Shown: piece after piece, positions 1-11,043 of the stretch
How the letters are laid out: each line of letters opens with the position of its first letter
How positions within the stretch are numbered: the first letter of the stretch is position 1
Assembly: GCA_016707895.1 (NCBI GenBank)
Contig: JADJGV010000001.1
Location: 793,501 to 857,500 of the forward strand
Reading direction: 5' to 3'
DNA from: Myxococcales bacterium
GTDB lineage: Bacteria; Myxococcota_A; Polyangia; Haliangiales; Haliangiaceae
DNA: 64,000 nucleotides
Notes under the pieces: generated by a model
What the model saw: the letters and a program-made list of their open reading frames with translations, nothing else
Told to the model about the DNA's origin: nothing
The model's database searches: none
Translations under genes and position numbers: made by a program

Positions 1-1
1 G

Positions 2-79
2 GACGCGCGGGTGCAGCGCATCTACGCCGGCACCAACGAGATCATGAAGGTCATCATCGCCAAGCAGATGGGGCTCTGA
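2..79 (+). CDS. Acyl-CoA dehydrogenase, C-terminal end only
   Basis: Only the last 25 codons are in the window; the gene begins to the left. The residues RVQRIYAGTNEIMK followed by a short tail match the conserved C-terminus of acyl-CoA dehydrogenases, where the RIYAGTNEI segment lies by the FAD/subunit interface. These flavoenzymes make an alpha,beta-double bond in acyl-CoA thioesters during fatty acid or branched-chain amino acid oxidation. The substrate class cannot be told from this fragment. The TGA at 77-79 is followed within a dozen bases by a hairpin repeat element. Confidence 0.85.
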   Translation, partial: DARVQRIYAGTNEIMKVIIAKQMGL

Positions 80-90
80 GTGCGGAAGCA

Positions 91-163
91 GGTCTCGCGT
101 CCTGGGGGGAGGCTCGTCGGGGGCATGACCCCGACGAGGGGGGCTGGGCGACCAGCCCCCTGG
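91..163 (-). repeat. Two-hairpin dispersed repeat, copy R1 (inverted orientation)
   Basis: On the minus strand this reads hairpin A (137-161; 10-bp stem, loop TCGC), then hairpin B (113-138; stem CTCGTCGGGG, loop TCATGC, CCCCGACGAG), then a tail ending near GACGCGAGAC at about 91. The same order of hairpins and tail occurs at 63345-63412, and a diverged version at 53661-53742. It sits between the acyl-CoA dehydrogenase stop and the lipoprotein start at 170. It explains why an apparent reading frame extends upstream of that start. Confidence 0.75.
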
Positions 164-169
164 AACCGA

Positions 170-931
170 ATGCGGGGGGCGGTGGTGCTGGCGCTGGTGA
201 TCGCCGGGGCGCTCGGCTGCGCGTCGGCGCGGACCCCGGGCGAGGTCGACGCCGCCGATCCGGTGGACGGCGCCGCTCCGATCGACGCCGCCGCGCTCGA
301 CGCCCCCGAGGTCGACGCCGCCGCGCTCGACGCGCCCGCCCTCGACGCCGCGGTGATCGACGCCCGAGTCATCGACGCCGCCGCGCCGATCGACGCCCGG
401 ATCATCGACGCCACGCCGATCGACGCGCCGTGCACGCCGACCTGGACCAACCTGCTGGGCAACGGCGGCTTCGAGGCCGGCGTGGTGCCGTGGACCCAGA
501 CCTCGACCATCATCCGGACCTCGGCGCAGATGCCGTTCGCGCCCCAGGCCGGCACCTTCGCCGCGCTGCTCGGCGCCACCAACAACGCCAACGACGTGTT
601 GGTGCAGACCGTCACCATCCCGGCCAGCTCGACCGGCCTGCGGCTGCGTGGCTACAACTGCTTCGTCACCGAAGACATCATCATCACCGACGCCGATGTC
701 TTCACGGCCCGGCTCGAGACCCCGGCCGGGGTGGCGGTCGAGACCCTGCTCACCCAGACCAACTCGAACACCGCGCCGATCTGCGCCTGGCTGCCCTTCA
801 CCTGGACCGCCACCAGCGGCGGCCACCCCGGCGAGACGTTGGTCCTGCGGTTCCAGGTCACCACCAACTTCGCGCTCCTCAGCCGCTTCGCGCTCGATGG
901 CCTGGCCCTCGAAGCCCAGGTCTGCCCGTAG
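170..931 (+). CDS. Lipoprotein with Asp/Ala-rich tether
   Basis: A 253-residue secreted lipoprotein of unknown function. The ATG at 170 gives a short basic start, a hydrophobic segment and the lipobox GALGC. Codons upstream of 170 lie inside the hairpin repeat and are unlikely to be translated. After the Cys comes about 60 residues of repeated VDAA / IDAR / LDAP units, an extended acidic tether. The C-terminal domain (LLGNGGFEAGVVPW onwards) resembles the carbohydrate-binding-like jelly-roll modules that often begin with NGGFE. This points to a surface-displayed binding protein. The tether type recurs in the genes at 3533 and 5151. Confidence 0.75.
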   Translation: MRGAVVLALVIAGALGCASARTPGEVDAADPVDGAAPIDAAALDAPEVDAAALDAPALDAAVIDARVIDAAAPIDARIIDATPIDAPCTPTWTNLLGNGGFEAGVVPWTQTSTIIRTSAQMPFAPQAGTFAALLGATNNANDVLVQTVTIPASSTGLRLRGYNCFVTEDIIITDADVFTARLETPAGVAVETLLTQTNSNTAPICAWLPFTWTATSGGHPGETLVLRFQVTTNFALLSRFALDGLALEAQVCP

Positions 932-945
932 GCCGCGCGGGCCTG

Positions 946-951
946 TACAAT
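946..951 (+). promoter_or_regulatory. Probable leaderless -10 box (TACAAT)
   Basis: TACAAT lies only 7 nt before the ATG at 959, so a start about 7 nt downstream of the hexamer would begin the mRNA at or next to the A of ATG. There is no Shine-Dalgarno-like stretch. The -35 region (about 922-928, CTGCCCG) is weak. The same geometry recurs at several other genes in this window. Confidence 0.5.
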
Positions 952-958
952 CCCCGCC

Positions 959-1630
959 ATGGCAGAACCCAAGCGCCCGGCCGCCGGGCGCCCGAAGAAG
1001 CCCGCGCCGCGCAAGAAGCGCAGCACCAAGGCCGAGCCGCCGCCGCCGATGATCGAGGTGCGGCGCATCCACCGCCGCGACCTCAACCGGGTGTGGGAGT
1101 TCCTGAAGATCAGCTTCCACCACGTCAACCTCGAGACCGTCGAGTACCAGCGGCCGCGCACCAAGAAGCGCTTCCTCAAGACCTACGACGAGGAGGGCGT
1201 CGACCAGCTGGTGTTCGAGGTCGGCGACGACATCGTCGCCTACGCCGAGTGCGCCCACGACGTGCTCGGCGCCGACAGCTGGATCAACGAGGGCTACTTC
1301 GAGCGGCGCAAGATGCGGCCGCTGTTCGTCGAGGAGCTGGCCGTCCACCCCGACTGGAACGGGCGCGGCGTCGGCGGCTTCGTGCTCGAGCAGCTGCACC
1401 ACCTGGCCAAGGTGCGCGGCCTGTCGCACCTGGTGCTCGAGGTGGCCGAGAACAACGAGCACGCGCTGCAGTGGTACCGCAAGCGCAACTTCCGCAAGCT
1501 CGACGCGGCGATCTTCCTGGCCGCGTCGGTCGACACCGAGGACGAGCTGCTGCCGCCCAAGCCGGTGAAGCCGCCGCCGCCCGGGACCGAGAGCGTCGCG
1601 CCGACGCCGACGCCCGAGGAGAACGCGTGA
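959..1630 (+). CDS. GNAT family N-acetyltransferase
   Basis: A 223-residue protein with a Lys/Pro/Ala-rich N-terminal 30 residues and then a GNAT fold. Motif A, the acetyl-CoA pyrophosphate loop, is visible as VHPDWNGRGVGGFVLEQL (about residues 126-143), followed by the typical LVLEVAENNEHALQWYRKRNFRKL segment split between strand 5 and helix 4. Substrate unknown. The Pro/Lys-rich ends suggest flexible tails rather than catalysis. It overlaps the next gene by GTGA, so the two are probably cotranscribed. Confidence 0.85.
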   Translation: MAEPKRPAAGRPKKPAPRKKRSTKAEPPPPMIEVRRIHRRDLNRVWEFLKISFHHVNLETVEYQRPRTKKRFLKTYDEEGVDQLVFEVGDDIVAYAECAHDVLGADSWINEGYFERRKMRPLFVEELAVHPDWNGRGVGGFVLEQLHHLAKVRGLSHLVLEVAENNEHALQWYRKRNFRKLDAAIFLAASVDTEDELLPPKPVKPPPPGTESVAPTPTPEENA

Positions 1631-2238
1631 CCGCCCGGGTCGCGCTGATCGCGGTGCTGGTCGCGGCGTGCGGTGGCGGCAAGGACGCCGCGCCGCCGCC
1701 CGCGCCGCCGCCGCCGATGGCCAAGCCGCAGCCGGTGACGATCAAGCTGCGCAACCACCGGGTCGCGCCGATCTGGGTCGCGCTGCCGGCGCCGTGCGCC
1801 AGCCTGCCGGCCCGCCTCGAGACCAAGGCCGGGGTGCAGGTGCCGGTGGACGAAGTGACCGTGAGCTGCGCCGACTCGGCGGCCGGTCGCTGCGGTCCGC
1901 CGACCGAATGCCCGGGGCCGCGGGCGATCCGGATCGAGGGCGACGGCGAGGTGGTGGTCCGCTGGGACGGCCAGGTCGTGACGCCGCGCAAGCTGGCCAA
2001 GGCCACGGGCGGCTGTCCGACCGCGTGCGTCGATCGCGCCGGCCCGCCGCCGGCCACCGACTACTGGCTGCGCGCCGCCGCGTGGAGCACCTGCCTCGGC
2101 GACGACTGCGGGTGCGCCGCGGCCAAGCCCGCCGACGGCTGCCCGCAGCCGGCCGGCCTGACCGGGCCGCCCGATCTGAAGGCCGCGACGCCGATCGACA
2201 TCCCGTCGGCGCTGGCGGTCACGATCATGTTCGAGTAG
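1627..2238 (+). CDS. Hypothetical lipoprotein
   Basis: A 203-residue protein starting at a GTG that overlaps the GNAT stop (GTGA). The signal sequence is short and ends in a lipobox, VLVAACGGG, followed by a Pro/Ala linker. The mature part has about ten cysteines in pairs (for example DDCGC, CPTACVD), suggesting a disulfide-bonded periplasmic or surface domain. I do not recognise a family. It ends 22 bp from the convergent hydrolase gene. Confidence 0.7.
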   Translation: MTARVALIAVLVAACGGGKDAAPPPAPPPPMAKPQPVTIKLRNHRVAPIWVALPAPCASLPARLETKAGVQVPVDEVTVSCADSAAGRCGPPTECPGPRAIRIEGDGEVVVRWDGQVVTPRKLAKATGGCPTACVDRAGPPPATDYWLRAAAWSTCLGDDCGCAAAKPADGCPQPAGLTGPPDLKAATPIDIPSALAVTIMFE

Positions 2239-2260
2239 CGCGTCGGCGCGCCCCGGCCGC

Positions 2261-3070
2261 TCACGCGGTCAGCGCCACGACGACGTGCTCGACCACCGCG
2301 GCCGGCGCGTCGAGGTGCAGCCAGTGGCCGACGCCGGGGATGACGTGGGTCGTGACCGCGGCGGGGGCGTGCTCGAGGCGCGCGAGGTCGGCGGCGCTGA
2401 CCGTGTCGCCACGCTCGGCGACCACCATCGCGATCGCGCCGGTCGCCGCCTCGATCGCCGGCCAGGCGTCGACCGCGTAGTAGTCGGTGACCAGCGCGCG
2501 GATCGCGTCGAGATCGAGGCGCAGCCGCAACCCGCCGTCGGCGGGCTCGAGGTTCATCGCCAGCCAGCCGGCCATCGGCGCCGGGTGCCCGCGCGCGACC
2601 ATCGCGGCGACGAAGTCCTCGCGCCGAACCCAGGTGCGATCGAGCGCGGCCATCGACGCCCACGCCGCGCGCACGCTGTTGCCGGGGGCGTCCCACGCGC
2701 CGGGGCGCGCGCTCGGCGTCGAATCGAGGATCACCCGGATCGGCAGGTCGAGCCCCAGCACGACCTTGCCGCCGAACGAGTGGCCGACCGCGGCCACCAC
2801 CGGCGGCCCGGCCGCGGCCAGCCCGGCGAACAGCGCCTGCAGATCGGCGACGCACGCGGCCACGGTGTGCGGCGGCGCGCCGGCCGCCGAGCGCCCGTGC
2901 AGGCGCAGATCGACCAGCGCCGCGGCCCAGCCCGGCACGCGCGCGATCACCTGGCGCGCGATCGATCGCCAGTTGGTGCCGCTGCCGTAGATGCCGTGGG
3001 TGAACGCGATCAGCCGGGTCGCGTCGGCGGGGCCGAGCCGCTCGCAGTACAGCGTCGCGGGCGGCGTCAA
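2261..3070 (-). CDS. Alpha/beta hydrolase
   Basis: A 269-residue alpha/beta-hydrolase fold enzyme. The oxyanion-hole region FTHGIYGSGTNW (near residue 24), the nucleophile elbow GHSFGGK (Ser about 95) and the C-terminal catalytic His in GVGHWLHLD are all visible. The layout resembles the YbfF/ABHD11-type esterases. The start is probably a TTG whose T overlaps the TGA of the upstream gene (TTGA junction), because no ATG or GTG gives a full N-terminus without running through the upstream lipoprotein. Exact ester substrate unknown. Confidence 0.8.
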   Translation of the reverse strand: MTPPATLYCERLGPADATRLIAFTHGIYGSGTNWRSIARQVIARVPGWAAALVDLRLHGRSAAGAPPHTVAACVADLQALFAGLAAAGPPVVAAVGHSFGGKVVLGLDLPIRVILDSTPSARPGAWDAPGNSVRAAWASMAALDRTWVRREDFVAAMVARGHPAPMAGWLAMNLEPADGGLRLRLDLDAIRALVTDYYAVDAWPAIEAATGAIAMVVAERGDTVSAADLARLEHAPAAVTTHVIPGVGHWLHLDAPAAVVEHVVVALTA

Positions 3071-3543
3071 AACTGCGCCTCGACGTGCTTGTGCTTGGCG
3101 ACCAGGTCGATGAGGTAGTTGGCCAGGTCGATGACGTCCTGATCCTTGGTCCGGCGCGACACCTGCACCGAGATCAGATCGTGGGCGCCCTCGTCGTCGG
3201 CCTCGCGCAGCCGCATGATCACGGTGCCGTGCTCGGGATCGGGCTTGCCCTTCTTGCGCCCGCCGACGTCGACCAGATCGATCAGCTTCCACAGCGTGCG
3301 CCGCTCCTTGGCCGACAGATCGATCGTGCCCAGCTCGTCGGTCTTGGTCTCGTTGACCACCGCGACCCACAGCGAGTTGCCGCGGGTGCGGAAGGTCCAC
3401 TCGGTGCCGTCGGGCTTGGTGCTCACGAACTCGAACGATCGTCCGTTGACCTCGCCGCGGGGATCGTCGGACACTCGCAGGTCAGGCGCGCTGCACGCCG
3501 CCGCCAGCGCCACGGCGATCGCGACCACGATGATGCTCCGCAC
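3067..3543 (-). CDS. Hypothetical lipoprotein
   Basis: A 158-residue protein starting at GTG 3543: hydrophobic signal IIVVAIAVALAAAC with a lipobox, then a polar domain with a WTFRTRGNSLWV segment. No family recognised. It lies upstream of the hydrolase with a TTGA overlap, so the two form a transcription unit. Its start overlaps the 5' end of the divergent LamG lipoprotein gene by about 10 bp, so the promoters of the two genes must interleave or lie in each other's coding ends. Confidence 0.7.
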   Translation of the reverse strand: MRSIIVVAIAVALAAACSAPDLRVSDDPRGEVNGRSFEFVSTKPDGTEWTFRTRGNSLWVAVVNETKTDELGTIDLSAKERRTLWKLIDLVDVGGRKKGKPDPEHGTVIMRLREADDEGAHDLISVQVSRRTKDQDVIDLANYLIDLVAKHKHVEAQF

Positions 3544-4420
3544 GCCCCCGAGTTCAGCAGGTCTGGCCCACGCCGTCAAAGCCGCGGCGCTGGTGGGGCT
3601 GACCGCGCTCGCCGCCTGCGGGTTCACGCCGTCGGGTGCCGGCGATGGCGACGGCGGGATCGACGCCGCCGACGTCGACGCCGCGCCCAGCGACGGGCGC
3701 CCGCCGCTCGACGGCCCGCCCGGCGTCGACGCCCGCACCGACGCCCCGCCCGCCGTCGCGTTCTGCCCGTCAGGCGAGTCGGCGCTGGTGCTGTGCCTGC
3801 CGTTCGACGACGGGACCACCACCAACCGGGTGAGCAACGGGCCGCAGCCGTTCCTGTCGACCAACGTGACCCCGGTCGCGGGCCGGGTCGGCCTGGCCGC
3901 CGGCCTCGGCGCCACCAGCGCGCTGTGGTTCGAGGAGGCGCCGGCGCTGGACATCGCGTCGCCGTTCACGATCGAGATGTTCGTCTACTACACCCAGGAT
4001 CCACCGACCACCGGCGCCTCGGGCGACCGCCGGGTCGGCCTCCTCGACAACGACAGCCAGTACTCGCTGTTCCTCGGATGGCACCCGCCGGTCGGCAGCA
4101 CCACCGACGCGGTCACCCCCTACTGCAACGCCAACAGCACCGCGTGGGGCCCGCCGGCGTCGCGCGACGCCTGGCACCACGTCGCCTGCGTCCACAGCGG
4201 CACGACGCTGACGGTCTATGTCGACGGCGTGCCGGGGGTCCCGGTCGGCGCGACCACCGCGGTCGGCACCGGCGGCCAGAACGGCACGACGCTGGGCCAG
4301 AACGGCGACGGCGACGTCACGACGCCGTCGGTGCCGCTGATCGGCAGGCTGGACGAGGTGCGCCTGTGGAACGGCGTGGCCCGCTCGGCGCTCGAGATCG
4401 CGGCCGCGGCCGCGCGATGA
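3533..4420 (+). CDS. LamG-like (concanavalin-A fold) lipoprotein
   Basis: A 295-residue lipoprotein: signal with lipobox LAAC, a D/A tether (IDAADVDAAP...), then a LamG/Laminin_G_3 type beta-sandwich. Diagnostic pieces are the opening LVLCLPFDDG, FTIEMFVYY, DAWHHVACVHSGTTLTVYVDG and the closing IGRLDEVRLWNGVARSALEI. Such domains bind carbohydrate or calcium on cell surfaces. Two adjacent ATGs (3530 and 3533) are possible. The gene overlaps the next one by ATGA, giving an odd operon of a surface lectin-like protein with a cytoplasmic cobalamin-type protein. Confidence 0.8.
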   Translation: MLRTPPSSAGLAHAVKAAALVGLTALAACGFTPSGAGDGDGGIDAADVDAAPSDGRPPLDGPPGVDARTDAPPAVAFCPSGESALVLCLPFDDGTTTNRVSNGPQPFLSTNVTPVAGRVGLAAGLGATSALWFEEAPALDIASPFTIEMFVYYTQDPPTTGASGDRRVGLLDNDSQYSLFLGWHPPVGSTTDAVTPYCNANSTAWGPPASRDAWHHVACVHSGTTLTVYVDGVPGVPVGATTAVGTGGQNGTTLGQNGDGDVTTPSVPLIGRLDEVRLWNGVARSALEIAAAAAR

Positions 4421-5109
4421 CCGCCGCGCTGGTGGCGGCGATCGCCGAGGCCTGCGCCGCCGGCGGCTTCGACCTGTGCGCCACCGCCGCCGCCGCCGAC
4501 TACAACGTCCGGGTTCCGGACGACGTGCGGCTGCCGGATCTCGGTCGCCCGCGGGCGCTGGTGATCGTCATCGGCAACACCGCCGCGCTGTGGCCGCGGT
4601 TCCGCGCGGCGCTGGCCGACCCGGCGCTGGCCGCCGCGCCCGACCCGCTCGATCGCTACGCCGCCGACGTGATCACCGCGGCGGTCGCGCGGGCGGTGGG
4701 CCCCGGCGGCCCGGCCACCGCGCTGCGCTTCGCGCCCGAGCCGCCCCCGCGCCGGGTGGCGATGCAGCGGCTGGCCGAGGTGGCCGGCCTGGCGGCGCTC
4801 GCGCCCAGCCACCTGGCGATCCACCCGACGTTCGGGCCGTGGTTCGGGCTGCGCGCGGCGATCGTGATCGACGTCGACGGCCCGCCGCCCCGACCGCCGG
4901 TGGCGCGCGCGTGTGACTGCGCGCACGGCTGCGCGCCGGCGCTGGCCCGAGCCCTGGCCGCCGGCCCGCCCCGCGACGGCGCCGAGCTGCGCGAGCGCTG
5001 GCGGCTGTGGCTCGCGGTGCGCGACGCGTGCCCGGTCGGTCGCACGCACCGTTACGGTGAGGCGCAGCTCACCTATCACTACACCGGCGATCGGTCGTTG
5101 CTCGGTTAG
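4417..5109 (+). CDS. MMACHC/CblC-like cobalamin-processing protein
   Basis: A 230-residue cytoplasmic protein that resembles human MMACHC (CblC), the flavin- and glutathione-dependent cobalamin decyanase/dealkylase, along most of its length. Matches from memory of that family: GFDL...DYN near the N-terminus (human GFEVYP...WYN), DPLDRY (human DPVDQC), VAGLAALAPSHLAIHPTFG (human VAGAAYYYQ...CIHPRFG), PWFGLRAA with the Arg equivalent to human R161, and WRLWLAVRDA (human WRDWTYRDA). It carries extra cysteines (CDCAHGC, residues 166-172) not known from the human protein. Distant kinship with the QueG/reductive dehalogenase flavin-fold proteins is an alternative. ATGA overlap with the LamG gene. 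Confidence 0.7.
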   Translation: MTAALVAAIAEACAAGGFDLCATAAAADYNVRVPDDVRLPDLGRPRALVIVIGNTAALWPRFRAALADPALAAAPDPLDRYAADVITAAVARAVGPGGPATALRFAPEPPPRRVAMQRLAEVAGLAALAPSHLAIHPTFGPWFGLRAAIVIDVDGPPPRPPVARACDCAHGCAPALARALAAGPPRDGAELRERWRLWLAVRDACPVGRTHRYGEAQLTYHYTGDRSLLG

Positions 5110-5136
5110 GTCGCTTCCGCCGCCGCGCGTTGCCGT

Positions 5137-5142
5137 TACAAT
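5137..5142 (+). promoter_or_regulatory. Probable near-leaderless -10 box (TACAAT)
   Basis: TACAAT is 8 nt before the ATG at 5151. A GGGAGG sequence lies between the two, but it would sit upstream of or at the transcription start if this hexamer is used. TTCCGC at 5115-5120 is a possible weak -35. Confidence 0.45.
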
Positions 5143-5150
5143 GGGAGGCA

Positions 5151-6122
5151 ATGCGCGCGCTCGCCCTCAGCTGTCTCGCGGTCGCCGGGTGCGCGTTCAC
5201 CCCCAACGGGCTGAGCAGCGACGGCGACGCCGCCACCGACAGCGCCGAGGTCGACGGCCCCGGCGGCCCCGACGGCGCGGGCGATCCCGACGGCGCGACC
5301 GCGGTGGACGCCGCCGACGTGGACGCGCCGGCGACGATCGACGCCGCGACCGCGATCGACGCGCCGGCCATCGACGCCGCCGACGTGGACGCGCCGGCCA
5401 TCGACGCCGCCCCGCCGATCGACGCCGCCCCGCCGATCGACGCCGCCCCGCCGATCGACGCCGCCCCCGATCCGTTCTGCACCAGCGGCGGGCTGCAGGC
5501 TTGCTTCCGCATGGATCAGGGCAGCGGCGCGCCGGTCGACGGCCACAGCCCGCCGATCTCGATCGCCCGCGCCGACGCCGCGAACTACGTCGCGAGCTGC
5601 CCCAACCACGGCACCGCGCTCGATCTGTCGGCCGGCGTCTTCGTCCGCACCGGCGCGCCGGCCGCCGCGCTCACCGCGATGTCGGTCGAGGCCTGGGTCA
5701 AGCTCGCGCACGCCGCGCAGATCGGCGACGGCCGACGCTTCTGGTTCGACGCCGACAACGCCTGGGGCCTGTCGTACGCCCGCGACCTCGGCGGCAATAC
5801 GCAGGTGCAGTGCCTGGTGGTGCTCGGCGTCGCCAGCTTCCCGACGGTGACCGCCACGCTCGCCAACCCGACCGCGTGGAACCACGTCGCCTGCACGTTC
5901 GATGGCGACCGCCTGCGGCTGTTCATCAACGGCGTGCGGTCCGAGAACAACGTGTCGGGCTCGGGCAACCAGATCCAGAACGCCAGCGCCGGCGTCCAGA
6001 TCGGCCGCGACGGCGTCGACGGTGGCGGCGCCACCGAGGGCCAGATCGACGACGTGCGCATCTGGAACCGCCGGATCCCCGACGCCGAGATCGCCGCGAT
6101 CGCCAACGCCGGCTGTCAGTAG
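5151..6122 (+). CDS. LamG-like lipoprotein with long Asp/Ala tether
   Basis: A 323-residue lipoprotein. The ATG at 5151 gives the signal LALSCLAVAGC. A tether of roughly 90 residues follows, built from IDAAP / VDAPA units encoded partly by an 18-bp tandem repeat. The C-terminal 210 residues form a LamG-like sandwich: ACFRMDQG, MSVEAWVKLAH, WNHVACTFDGDRLRLFINGV and QIDDVRIWNRRIPDAEI. It is a paralogue of the gene at 3533, with higher similarity in the domain than in the tether. Likely outer-surface binding role. Confidence 0.8.
   Translation: MRALALSCLAVAGCAFTPNGLSSDGDAATDSAEVDGPGGPDGAGDPDGATAVDAADVDAPATIDAATAIDAPAIDAADVDAPAIDAAPPIDAAPPIDAAPPIDAAPDPFCTSGGLQACFRMDQGSGAPVDGHSPPISIARADAANYVASCPNHGTALDLSAGVFVRTGAPAAALTAMSVEAWVKLAHAAQIGDGRRFWFDADNAWGLSYARDLGGNTQVQCLVVLGVASFPTVTATLANPTAWNHVACTFDGDRLRLFINGVRSENNVSGSGNQIQNASAGVQIGRDGVDGGGATEGQIDDVRIWNRRIPDAEIAAIANAGCQ
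5401..5468 (+). repeat. 18-bp tandem repeat encoding IDAAPP units
   Basis: About 3.8 nearly perfect copies of TCGACGCCGCCCCGCCGA in tandem inside the lipoprotein tether. Because the unit is a multiple of three, copy-number change would lengthen or shorten the tether by six residues without a frameshift. Confidence 0.85.
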
Positions 6123-6131
6123 CGCCGGCGG

Positions 6132-6160
6132 TTGTCGACGGCCGCGGCGCCGGCTACTGT
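6132..6160 (+). promoter_or_regulatory. Sigma70-type leaderless promoter of lhr
   Basis: TTGTCG (6132-6137), a 17-bp spacer and TACTGT (6155-6160) lie 6 nt before the GTG at 6167. The predicted transcript starts at the start codon. The identical -35 sequence with the same spacer is used at 62561-62589. Confidence 0.6.
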
Positions 6161-6166
6161 ATATCC

Positions 6167-10641
<4,475 letters not shown>

Positions 10642-10645
<4 letters not shown>

Positions 10646-11043
10646 TCTCCACGCTCCGCTCCTGGTTCCGCCCGGCCTGGCCGCACGCGTTCATCGCCGG
10701 GGTCGTCGCGCTGCAGCTGCTGTTGCCGCTGCACTACTACCTGGTGCGCCACGACGAGCACGACGAGCGGTTCGCGTGGCGGATGTTCTCGTCGACCCGC
10801 TCGCTGACCTGCGACGTCGAGCTGCGCGTCGACGATCGACCGATCGAGCTGGGCCGCGAGTTCCACGACGCGTGGATCGCGATCGCCCGCCGCGGCCGCC
10901 GCGCGGTGATCGAGGCGATGGCGGCGCGGCTGTGCAAGCAGCACCCGGGATCGACGGTGACCGCGTTCCTGACCTGCAAGCCGGTGCGCGGCGAGCCGTA
11001 CTCGGTCGGCGGCTTCGACCTGTGCACGATCCCGCGGTTGTAG
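10642..11043 (+). CDS. C-terminal-like fragment of a vitamin-K carboxylase-type protein
   Basis: A 133-residue protein with one N-terminal membrane helix (about residues 15-33) and then LLLPLHYYLVRHDEHDERF-AWRMFSS. This matches the segment just after the HTTM membrane domain in gamma-glutamyl carboxylase-like proteins (typical form: QLLLPLRH..L....E...RFSWRMM). Here it is a separate protein that starts at a GTG overlapping lhr (GTGA) and ends immediately before the HTTM protein. It therefore looks like one half of a split carboxylase-like enzyme. Reaction unproven. Confidence 0.65.

Noticed and set aside
5401..5468. Possible CRISPR-like array
   Set aside because: The 18-bp units are directly adjacent without spacers and are in frame within a lipoprotein tether.
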